From: JBCCHY01 sp039028495
Lineage (GTDB): Bacteria; Patescibacteriota; Saccharimonadia; Saccharimonadales; VXPC01
Length of the DNA stretch: 20,625 nucleotides
Direction: 5' to 3'
Assembly: GCA_039028495.1 (NCBI GenBank)
Contig: JBCCHY010000017.1
Coordinates: 1 to 20,625 of the forward strand
Under the pieces are notes generated by a model. That model was not told the DNA's origin. It worked only from the letters and a program-made list of their open reading frames with translations, and ran no database searches. The translations under genes were made by a program, and so were the position numbers. Of this stretch, positions 14,979-20,625 are shown one piece after another (the stretch's first letter is position 1; the number at the start of each line of letters is the position of its first letter).

Positions 14979-15538
14979 TGCGAAGTTTTAAATTCAGAAA
15001 ACCACACCAAACCCTTCGTCTCAGTGAAGCAATGATAATCAATAGACGGCTACCCCTAGAGACGTATCAGCTACTTAGGCACTTCGTTATTGTCGAACCT
15101 CGTGTACGCCGCCCTGACGAACTAGAAGAACTAGCGCCTCACATTCAACGATTGGCGAAGGATTTGTTGTGGGGCGAAGTGCGTAGATACTGCCCAGGTA
15201 CACATAGGGGCAGGATAGATGAGGTGGGCTCCGCTACCGGAACTATGATTGCTACTGCCTGGATTTATCGTGATGCAGGGTGTCGTCAAGACTTGTTAGA
15301 CATACTCCCTTGTAGTATAGATGGTCTACGAACAGAATTAAGTAGGCCTCCACTTATTAAGATGCATGATCATGAGCTTTTAACAAAAACTGCAGAGCTC
15401 GCTCAATTGTCTGCAGGTGATAAATACGAAGGTATTCCTGCTCTATTAGTGCGTCAGATGTATGGCTTAACGTGCATGCTGGCATCACCAACTCTTTCTA
15501 GGGTTGAGGGGATCCATAGACATGCCGTACCTTTGTGA
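14978..15538 (+). CDS. Unknown protein Y after grpE, 186 aa
   Basis: No family recognised. The GTG start overlaps the grpE stop (TAGTG); ATG 15032 (MIINRRLPL) is an alternative giving 168 aa. The protein is soluble and mostly helical in appearance, with LPLETYQLLRHFVIVEPRVR, DELEELAPHIQRLAKDLL, a GSATGTMIATAWIYRDAG segment and DLLDILPCSIDGLRTEL. There are four cysteines and a histidine-containing MHDHELL and IHRH near the C-terminus, but no clear metal site. No signal peptide or membrane helix is seen. As the last gene of the hrcA-X-grpE-Y unit it should be heat-shock controlled. Function unknown. Confidence 0.72.
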   Translation: MRSFKFRKPHQTLRLSEAMIINRRLPLETYQLLRHFVIVEPRVRRPDELEELAPHIQRLAKDLLWGEVRRYCPGTHRGRIDEVGSATGTMIATAWIYRDAGCRQDLLDILPCSIDGLRTELSRPPLIKMHDHELLTKTAELAQLSAGDKYEGIPALLVRQMYGLTCMLASPTLSRVEGIHRHAVPL

Positions 15539-15548
15539 TCATCATATG

Positions 15549-15554
15549 TATAAT
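15549..15554 (+). promoter_or_regulatory. -10 box of the 63-aa membrane protein gene
   Basis: A perfect TATAAT lies six bases before ATG 15561, preceded by TG. No -35 element is evident. This predicts a leaderless message separate from the hrcA operon. Confidence 0.65.
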
Positions 15555-15560
15555 TAAGCT

Positions 15561-15752
15561 ATGAACAACTTACTAAAACCACTTTTGGTTGTGGGCGCGT
15601 ACACCCTTTTCTATCCCGCTGCGCTTGGTAAGGGGTTTTTTGATGATATCTACCTAGCTGTCAACTGGCTACAGATTATAGTCATAGCCATAGGTCTGTT
15701 CGGCCTACCCTACGCTATCCGTGCGATCTATAGGTGTTTTAAACTGAATTAG
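15561..15752 (+). CDS. Small membrane protein, 63 aa
   Basis: Two hydrophobic stretches (about residues 4-22 and 34-54) separated by a polar turn (GKGFFDD) suggest a two-helix membrane protein with a basic C-terminus (RCFKLN). The TATAAT-N6-ATG arrangement supports the start. Its stop codon lies inside the left arm of the dnaK CIRCE operator. I do not recognise a family. Confidence 0.65.
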   Translation: MNNLLKPLLVVGAYTLFYPAALGKGFFDDIYLAVNWLQIIVIAIGLFGLPYAIRAIYRCFKLN

Positions 15753-15775
15753 CACTCAACATAGTTGACTGCTAA
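15749..15775 (+). promoter_or_regulatory. CIRCE operator at dnaK
   Basis: TTAGCACTC-N9-GACTGCTAA: the left arm is exactly consensus and the right arm has one mismatch. The left arm begins within the stop codon of the preceding gene, and the right half overlaps the -35 element of the dnaK promoter. Confidence 0.92.
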
Positions 15776-15792
15776 TTCGACTATGCTACACT
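15765..15792 (+). promoter_or_regulatory. dnaK promoter
   Basis: TTGACT (15765-15770), a 16-base spacer and TACACT (15787-15792), preceded by TG-C (extended -10). Transcription would begin near 15799, giving a leader of about 260 bases before dnaK, unlike the other genes here. The -35 lies in CIRCE. Confidence 0.7.
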
Positions 15793-16060
15793 ATATCTAG
15801 CAGTCGAAGCATCCAAGTGCCAATCGACTAATTTAACAGATCAAACATGTACGCATATAAGGACATAAAGACTTGTTTTTGAATCTCTCTGTGAATGTAT
15901 GAGGAGTCAATGCAAGTAGAATCGAGCAGCACAGTAAGGTGTGTAAAAAGCACTCCGCACGAGCAGCACATGATTCACCGCAGCAGTGGCCCTCAAGCCC
16001 TGCTGGCAAGTGGCCATGCCATCTTGCAGTCCGGGCGATACATTTACAGGAGGATCAAAA
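15793..16060 (+). promoter_or_regulatory. Long structured dnaK 5' leader with overlapping upstream ORF
   Basis: The leader contains a strong hairpin, CAGCAG-T-GGC paired with GCC-CTGCTG (15981-16005, one bulged T, 6-base loop), and a smaller adjacent TGGC/GCCA stem (16004-16016). An upstream reading frame starts at ATG 15895, or at ATG 15910 behind GAGGAG (15901-15906), and runs to TAG 16101, passing the dnaK start in another frame. Its product (63 to 68 aa) has no recognised features. The leader could be a temperature- or translation-sensing element. I see no known riboswitch class. Confidence 0.5.
16048..16053 (+). promoter_or_regulatory. Consensus Shine-Dalgarno site of dnaK
   Basis: AGGAGG, seven bases before ATG 16061. 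It fixes the dnaK start, since the frame is open back to ATG 15986. It is the only perfect ribosome binding site I found at a gene start here. Confidence 0.9.
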
Positions 16061-18025
16061 ATGGGAAAGATAATAGGAATAGACCTAGGTACCACAAATA
16101 GCGCCATGGCCGTAATGCAGTCAGGTAAAGCAGAAGTCATAGCCAACAGCGAAGGCGCCCGCACAACACCGAGCGTTGTAGCAGTAAAAAAAGGCAAAGG
16201 CAGCAAAAAAGACGACCGCATAGTCGGCGTTACAGCACGCCGCCAAGCAGTGACCAATCCAGAAGGTACAATTTATGAAGTTAAACGACTAATTGGTCGT
16301 AAGTTCAGTGACGAAGAGGTCCAAAAAGATCTCGATATCATGGCCTACGCAATCAAAAAGAGCGGCCAGGCCGTAAAAGTCACCATGGGCGACAAGGACT
16401 ATTCTCCAGAAGAAGTCAGTGCCATGATCTTGACCAAGCTCAAGACAGATGCAGAAGCTTTCTTGGGCGAACCAGTGACCGAAGCAGTCATCACCGTACC
16501 GGCTTATTTCGATGATGCTCAGCGCCAGGCGACTAAAGACGCCGGTAAGATCGCTGGCCTAGAGGTTAAGAGAATTATTAATGAACCAACAGCAGCAGCG
16601 CTTGCCTATGGTCTAGACAAAGAAGGCAAAGCAGACGAAAAGATCGCTGTATACGACTTAGGTGGCGGTACATTCGATGTATCTATCCTAGAGCTTGGCG
16701 ATGGTGTGTTCGAGGTAAAGAGCACCAATGGCGATACCCACTTGGGTGGTGCGGACTTTGACCGCGTGATTGTCAATCATCTACTGGACGAGTTTAAAAA
16801 GGATCAAGGTCTAGATCTTACCGACGACAAGGCAGCTGTACAGCGACTACGTGATGAAGCAGAAAAGGCCAAGATAGAGCTGTCAACCAACCAGTCAGTC
16901 GACATCAATCTGCCGTTCTTGACTGCTACAGAAGACGGTCCAGTTCACTTCGAATACGCACTAACACGGGCTAAGCTAGAAGATCTCGTCAAAGACCTTG
17001 TAGATGCAACTGCAAAGCCATGTGAAAAAGCACTCAAAGATGCTGGTATCAAAGCAGCAGAAATTGACGCAGTAGTACTTGTCGGTGGTATGACACGTAT
17101 GCCGGCTGTCCAGGAAAAGGTCAAAGAGATTTTCGGTAAAGATCCAATGCAAGGTGTTAATCCTGACGAGGTGGTAGCTCTCGGTGCTGCTATCCAGGGT
17201 GGCGTGTTGGCCGGCGAGGTCAAGGACGTGTTGCTACTGGACGTAACCCCTTTAAGTCTAGGTATTGAAACGCTAGGTGGTGTTAAGACGAACCTAATTG
17301 ACCGCAACACCACAATCCCAACTAGCAAGAGCGAGATTTTCTCAACAGCCGCTGATAATCAGCCGGGTGTAGAGATAGTTGTTTTACAGGGTGAACGTGA
17401 AATGGCCGCAGATAACAAAAAGCTCGGCACATTCCAGCTAACAGGTATAGCGCCAGCACCACGAGGTATCCCTCAAATTGAGGTGACGTTTAACATAGAT
17501 GCTAATGGCATCTTAAATGTATCTGCCAAAGACAAGGGTACGGGCAAAGAGCAGAGCATTACTATTAGTGACTCAGGCAATATGAGCAAAGAAGACATAG
17601 AGAAAGCTCAAAAAGACGCCGAAGCTCACGCCGACGAAGATGCCAAAAAGCGCGAAGCTGTAGAGGCCAAGAATCAGCTCGACAGCGCAATCTACCAGGC
17701 TGAAAACTTCAAAGTAGAGGGTAAAGATACTTTAGAAGAGGCTGACGTAAAGACAATTGATGATGCAGTCGAAGAGGCTAAAAAGCACCTAGAGTCTGAT
17801 GACAAAGGCGAGCTAGAAACAGCAGCTAAGACACTGACAGACGCAATCATGCCGATCGGCGCCAAACTGTACGAGGCTAAGCAAGAAGAAGCTGAGGGTG
17901 ATGAGGTAGCTGAGCCAGACGACAAAAAGGATGCTCCAAAGAAAAAGAATGCAAAGGCCAAGAAAGACAGCAAGAAGAAGTCTTCGAAAAAGGCTGATGA
18001 TGCTGTCGAAGGCGAGGTTGTTTAG
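16061..18025 (+). CDS. dnaK: Molecular chaperone DnaK (Hsp70)
   Basis: DnaK binds exposed hydrophobic segments of client proteins in an ATP-driven cycle with DnaJ and GrpE, both encoded here. The 654-aa protein has the three Hsp70 signatures: GIDLGTTNS (6-14), VYDLGGGTFDVSI in the middle of the ATPase domain, and VVLVGGMTRMPAVQ. The interdomain linker DVLLLDVTPLSLGIE and the substrate-binding domain follow. The C-terminal tail is unusual: a lysine-rich stretch (KKKNAKAKKDSKKKSSKK) then DDAVEGEVV in place of the familiar EEVD-like ending. ATG 16061 is chosen for AGGAGG and the N-terminal GIDLGTT; the longer frame from 15986 is not Hsp70-like. Upstream are CIRCE, a -35/-10 promoter and a long leader. 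A short hairpin follows the stop. Confidence 0.98.
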   Translation: MGKIIGIDLGTTNSAMAVMQSGKAEVIANSEGARTTPSVVAVKKGKGSKKDDRIVGVTARRQAVTNPEGTIYEVKRLIGRKFSDEEVQKDLDIMAYAIKKSGQAVKVTMGDKDYSPEEVSAMILTKLKTDAEAFLGEPVTEAVITVPAYFDDAQRQATKDAGKIAGLEVKRIINEPTAAALAYGLDKEGKADEKIAVYDLGGGTFDVSILELGDGVFEVKSTNGDTHLGGADFDRVIVNHLLDEFKKDQGLDLTDDKAAVQRLRDEAEKAKIELSTNQSVDINLPFLTATEDGPVHFEYALTRAKLEDLVKDLVDATAKPCEKALKDAGIKAAEIDAVVLVGGMTRMPAVQEKVKEIFGKDPMQGVNPDEVVALGAAIQGGVLAGEVKDVLLLDVTPLSLGIETLGGVKTNLIDRNTTIPTSKSEIFSTAADNQPGVEIVVLQGEREMAADNKKLGTFQLTGIAPAPRGIPQIEVTFNIDANGILNVSAKDKGTGKEQSITISDSGNMSKEDIEKAQKDAEAHADEDAKKREAVEAKNQLDSAIYQAENFKVEGKDTLEEADVKTIDDAVEEAKKHLESDDKGELETAAKTLTDAIMPIGAKLYEAKQEEAEGDEVAEPDDKKDAPKKKNAKAKKDSKKKSSKKADDAVEGEVV

Positions 18026-18027
18026 TC

Positions 18028-18043
18028 CTTTTGGGGCCAAAAG
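18028..18043 (+). terminator. Short hairpin after dnaK
   Basis: CTTTTGG/CCAAAAG (18028-18034 and 18037-18043) forms a compact hairpin directly after the stop, but no T run follows, so it is a weak terminator or an mRNA end-stabiliser. The remaining 18044-18263 shows no gene I can support. Confidence 0.35.
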
Positions 18044-18263
18044 AACGAAAAGCCTTTCAGGTTTGTGAAATATCATGACTGCCGGTGAGCAAACCACCAT
18101 AGAGGTTGCTGCGGAACTTGCTAGAGCAAAACATGTTTTACCCTAGCTTCAAACAGTCCTCGCAATCGCTCTATGCTGGTATTACTCACCAACAATCAGA
18201 TATTCACAGACCTGGATCAATAAAGAACGCTTATCTTGAATAAAGTTCTAGTGAACTTAGGAG

Positions 18264-18269
18264 TATAAT
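18264..18269 (+). promoter_or_regulatory. -10 box of the 133-aa membrane protein gene
   Basis: A perfect TATAAT lies six bases before ATG 18276, again predicting a leaderless message. No properly spaced -35 is seen (TTGAAT at 18236-18241 is 22 bases away). Confidence 0.65.
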
Positions 18270-18275
18270 TAGATT

Positions 18276-18677
18276 ATGAATAGGTTACAAATGAAGGCTT
18301 TGAAGGTCGGTGGCCCGGCTATTGCTGGGTTCATTATCTTTGGGCTAGCAAGTATTGCTATGTGGGTGTTTCAGCTGTATTGGTTCCTAGAGTGGTGGTC
18401 GCTACTGGGGCTGCTAGCAGCTATATTTGTGCCGCCACTTGCAACACTCTTTCCTCTTATCTATTGGTTCCAGGAGGATTTCCCGGGTATTTATCTACTA
18501 ATATGGCTGATCGGCTTTGCAGCGCTTAGTATTGGTATGAGTACGTCAGGTTTTCTTATGAAAAGAGAAGTAAACAAGACAAAGAAAGAATTCGCAGAAG
18601 CTTTCTCAGGCACAACAAAAAATCAGAGTAAGAGCAAGAAGTACAAAGACGCGATAGACGGCGAAATAGTCGAGTAG
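18276..18677 (+). CDS. Small membrane protein with DnaK-like C-terminal tail, 133 aa
   Basis: Three hydrophobic segments are visible (about residues 11-33, 39-64 and 71-93), followed by a cytoplasmic-looking charged tail of about 40 residues. The tail ends in a Lys/Ser-rich stretch (QSKSKKYK) and DAIDGEIVE. DnaK, encoded just upstream, ends in a Lys/Ser-rich stretch plus DAVEGEVV: five of eight residues are identical and the other three conservative. No family recognised. Its own TATAAT-N6-ATG start suggests independent expression. The shared tail might be a docking motif for a common partner, or a targeting signal; that is inference. Confidence 0.75.
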   Translation: MNRLQMKALKVGGPAIAGFIIFGLASIAMWVFQLYWFLEWWSLLGLLAAIFVPPLATLFPLIYWFQEDFPGIYLLIWLIGFAALSIGMSTSGFLMKREVNKTKKEFAEAFSGTTKNQSKSKKYKDAIDGEIVE

Positions 18678-18729
18678 CTCTAAAAAAGCTCACGCTTGCA
18701 AACCGCTCTACACCAAGCATAATAAGTGA

Positions 18730-18747
18730 TAGTTAATTCACGAGGTG
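18730..18747 (+). promoter_or_regulatory. UMP kinase gene start signals
   Basis: A possible extended -10, TG-A-TAGTTA (hexamer 18730-18735), lies nine bases before GTG 18745. GAGGTG (18742-18747) is a good Shine-Dalgarno match six bases before GTG 18754. The two signals support different starts. Confidence 0.4.
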
Positions 18748-18753
18748 AAAATT

Positions 18754-19479
18754 GTGGCTCTAGTTGAGAAAAGATTGGTTCTGAAAGTCTCAGGTGAGCA
18801 GCTTGGATCTGTAGATAAGACATTCGACTTAGATAATGGCTACAGGGTGGCCAGGATAATCAAAGCATTGAACGATGCTGACTATCAGATTGCTTGTGTT
18901 ATGGGTGCAGGAAACGTTGTTAGGGGTCAAGAAATGGCGGAGGATGGCTATCCAAACAAGATAACTGCTGACCACATGGGTATGTTAGGTACTCTGCAAA
19001 ACGGAATATTTCTAAATGAGTTAATCAGCGGTCTAGACATTGAGTCTCGTTTGATGAGTAATGTCCCTGTAGAAGGTGTTTCAGAGCCGTTTAAGTACAG
19101 AAAGGCATGTAACTTCCTGCGTGACGGTAAAGTTCTGCTTCTTGGAGGCGGTACCGGTAGACCAGGAAGAACAACGGATACGGCGACAGTCTCATTGGCC
19201 CATGAAATCCACGCCGGAGCAGGTGCTATAAAGACGACAAGCGTTGATGGGGTGTACGACAAAGACCCAATTAAGTATCCTGCGGAGGCAGTGCGTATAC
19301 CGGAAATGACAATACAACAGGCATTAGAAAACCCTGAAGTACGAGTCATGGATAGGGGTGCTTTAGGCCTGGCCCAAGATCATGGGATTACGATTCGCAT
19401 ATGCCAACCCGAGATAGATGCAGTTATGGGTGTTTTAAGCGGTAATACTTCGTCAGGGAGCATAATAAGTCCTTCATAA
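18754..19479 (+). CDS. pyrH: UMP kinase (PyrH family)
   Basis: UMP kinase phosphorylates UMP to UDP and belongs to the amino-acid kinase fold, distinct from P-loop kinases. Family landmarks are LVLKVSGEQL near the N-terminus, GAGNVVRG (normally GGGNxxRG), ADHMGMLGTLQNGIFLNEL, GKVLLLGGGTGRPGRTTDTA and TTSVDGVYDKDPIKYP, then VMDRGALGLAQDHGI. At about 241 aa it is of usual length. The sequence is diverged, for example GAGN for GGGN, but the nucleotide-binding pattern is kept, so it is probably active. GTG 18754 is preferred for the Shine-Dalgarno GAGGTG; GTG 18745, which adds three residues, is the alternative. It sits between the DnaK region and dnaJ. Confidence 0.9.
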   Translation: MALVEKRLVLKVSGEQLGSVDKTFDLDNGYRVARIIKALNDADYQIACVMGAGNVVRGQEMAEDGYPNKITADHMGMLGTLQNGIFLNELISGLDIESRLMSNVPVEGVSEPFKYRKACNFLRDGKVLLLGGGTGRPGRTTDTATVSLAHEIHAGAGAIKTTSVDGVYDKDPIKYPAEAVRIPEMTIQQALENPEVRVMDRGALGLAQDHGITIRICQPEIDAVMGVLSGNTSSGSIISPS

Positions 19480-19484
19480 GTCTA

Positions 19485-19511
19485 TTGGCACTTTAAGGGT
19501 TAGAGTGCTAA
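19485..19511 (+). promoter_or_regulatory. CIRCE operator at dnaJ
   Basis: TTGGCACTT-N9-GAGTGCTAA: the right arm is consensus and the left has two mismatches. It shares bases with both promoter hexamers of dnaJ, so bound HrcA would block polymerase directly. Confidence 0.9.
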
Positions 19512-19514
19512 AAT
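19485..19514 (+). promoter_or_regulatory. dnaJ promoter
   Basis: TTGGCA (19485-19490), an 18-base spacer and TAAAAT (19509-19514), preceded by TG-C. ATG 19523 lies eight bases after the -10 box, so the message is nearly leaderless. Confidence 0.75.
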
Positions 19515-19522
19515 AGAGCTCA

Positions 19523-20614
19523 ATGAGTAAGCGAGATTATTACGAAGTAGTAGGTGTAGAAAAAGGCGCATCGGCAGATGAAATTAAGAAAGCCTTTCGC
19601 CGCGAAGCAGTAAAGCACCACCCGGACCAGGGCGGTGACGAAGAAAAGTTCAAAGAACTTAACGAAGCGTATGAGGTGCTCAGTAATCCGGATAAGAAGC
19701 AGCGTTATGATCAGTTCGGCCATGCTGGTGTCGGTGGTGGAGCCGGGGCTAGAGGCGGACCCGGCGGGTTCGGAGGCTTTGGTGGTCAGGATTTCCATTT
19801 TGACTTTGGTGACGGTGGCCTCGGCGACATACTAGGTAGTTTCTTTGGCGGAGGTATGGGAGGTGGTCAGCAGCGACCTGATCGTGGGCGTGATGTAGAA
19901 GTGGCAATAAACCTCACTTTTGAAGATGCAGTTTTTGGTACAGAAAAAGAAATAGATCTGGATCTCAACGACACCTGTGAGCACTGTAAAGGTAGTAGGG
20001 CTGAACCGGGGCACGAGAGCAAGAAGTGTCAGACGTGTGATGGGTCTGGTCAAGAAGTACGTGTTATGCAGACAGTTTTTGGGAATATACAGCAGGCAAC
20101 GGTCTGTTCTACGTGTAGCGGTGAAGGTGATGTGCCTGAGCAGCTTTGTTCTGTGTGCTCTGGAGCGGGCGTGCACAGAAAGAAAACTTCGATCAAGATC
20201 AAAGTCCCAGCCGGTGTCGATGATGGCGCAACAATACGCCTGCGTGAGCAGGGTGAAAAAACCAAAAAAGGTAGCGCTGGAGATCTGTATGTTCACCTAA
20301 GAGTAAAAGCCCATAAAAAGTTCACGCGGGAGGGTGACCTGGTCATTAGCGAAGAGCGTATCAGTATGTTCGATGCCGCTCTAGGTACAGAGATAGAAGT
20401 CGACACGGTTGATGGACCAATCAAGATGAAGGTCCCGCCCGGCACTCAGTCCGGCACAGACTTTAAGTTATCAGGGCATGGTGTCCCGCACTTACGAGGT
20501 GATGGTCGGGGGGCCCATATAGTCGGCGTGATCGTAGAAACTCCCACGAAGCTCAGCAAGAAACAAAAAGAGCTACTAGAGGAGCTTAAAAATACTAAAA
20601 AACGCTGGCTCTAA
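19523..20614 (+). CDS. dnaJ: Chaperone protein DnaJ (Hsp40, type I)
   Basis: DnaJ delivers substrates to DnaK and stimulates its ATPase. The 363-aa protein has all type I parts: a J domain (about 1-68) with HPD at 33-35, a Gly/Phe region (about 69-118), a zinc-binding domain with four CxxC motifs (C152/C155, C169/C172, C195/C198, C209/C212) and the C-terminal client-binding domains with VPAGVDDGATIRLREQGE and VPPGTQSGTDFKLSGHGVP. The first zinc repeat reads CEHCKGSR rather than CxxCxGxG, but its cysteines are present. The gene has its own CIRCE-controlled promoter instead of sharing a transcript with dnaK. It ends 11 bases before the window edge. Confidence 0.97.
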   Translation: MSKRDYYEVVGVEKGASADEIKKAFRREAVKHHPDQGGDEEKFKELNEAYEVLSNPDKKQRYDQFGHAGVGGGAGARGGPGGFGGFGGQDFHFDFGDGGLGDILGSFFGGGMGGGQQRPDRGRDVEVAINLTFEDAVFGTEKEIDLDLNDTCEHCKGSRAEPGHESKKCQTCDGSGQEVRVMQTVFGNIQQATVCSTCSGEGDVPEQLCSVCSGAGVHRKKTSIKIKVPAGVDDGATIRLREQGEKTKKGSAGDLYVHLRVKAHKKFTREGDLVISEERISMFDAALGTEIEVDTVDGPIKMKVPPGTQSGTDFKLSGHGVPHLRGDGRGAHIVGVIVETPTKLSKKQKELLEELKNTKKRWL

Positions 20615-20625
20615 ATCAGCCTGTC

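Noticed and set aside
15895..16101. Upstream ORF of dnaK as an independent gene
   Set aside because: It overlaps the dnaK start in another frame and has no recognisable protein features; kept only as a possible leader element.
8615..18061. A 12-base match, AGCCTTTCAGGT, upstream of the 8578 minus gene and after dnaK
   Set aside because: Matches of this length are expected by chance in a 20-kb window, and the flanks do not align.
18075..18146. Possible 23-codon ORF after dnaK (MTAGEQTTIEVAAELARAK...)
   Set aside because: The composition looks protein-like, but there is no -10 box at the usual distance, no Shine-Dalgarno sequence and no recognised family; too short to support.
19832..20296. 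Long minus-strand frames inside dnaJ
   Set aside because: They lie opposite conserved DnaJ coding sequence and have no family features; typical antisense shadows.

Overview
The window is a run of ordinary bacterial housekeeping genes in very compact form, most likely from a Candidate Phyla Radiation (Patescibacteria) bacterium and plausibly a Saccharibacterium (TM7). The reasons are short and divergent versions of conserved proteins (TilS about 296 aa, HrcA 241 aa), many small proteins that I do not recognise, start-stop overlaps, scarcity of Shine-Dalgarno sequences, and -10 boxes placed only 6 to 9 bases ahead of start codons. TGA is used as a normal stop (for example at the end of murJ), so the UGA-as-glycine code of Gracilibacteria/SR1 does not apply. 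The lineage call is inference; no rRNA gene is present.

Layout: 1-425 holds the 3' part of an elongator-type tRNA with anticodon CAT, its terminator, a broken second copy of the tRNA 3' end, a strong bidirectional terminator and several short palindromes. 426-5423 carries tilS, ftsH, murJ and a histidine phosphatase, the last two sharing an ATGA overlap. 5473-7452 is lepA, with a perfect 19-bp inverted repeat near its start and an extra hydrophilic linker of about 60 residues. 7463-8578 (minus) is an unrecognised soluble protein. 8726-11320 encodes a very large polytopic membrane protein and a small membrane protein. 11317-12038 (minus) is a two-gene operon of a Bcp/PrxQ peroxiredoxin and a two-helix membrane protein. 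12248-13153 is a divergent guanylate-kinase-like protein.

From 13159 to the end is the heat-shock region: hrcA, unknown gene X, grpE, unknown gene Y (tightly overlapping), then a small membrane protein, dnaK, another small membrane protein, a UMP kinase and dnaJ. Three CIRCE operators are visible, ahead of hrcA, dnaK and dnaJ, so HrcA probably represses all three chaperone units. dnaK stands apart in having a long, structured 5' leader and a perfect AGGAGG ribosome binding site, while most other units look leaderless.

The observations most worth following are: the repeated '-10 box, six bases, ATG' architecture; the lepA start-region hairpin; the two unknown proteins inside the HrcA/GrpE operon; the near-identical C-terminal tails of DnaK and the membrane protein encoded just downstream of it; and the interrupted tRNA 3'-end duplication. 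I saw no CRISPR array, transposase, integrase or phage gene.
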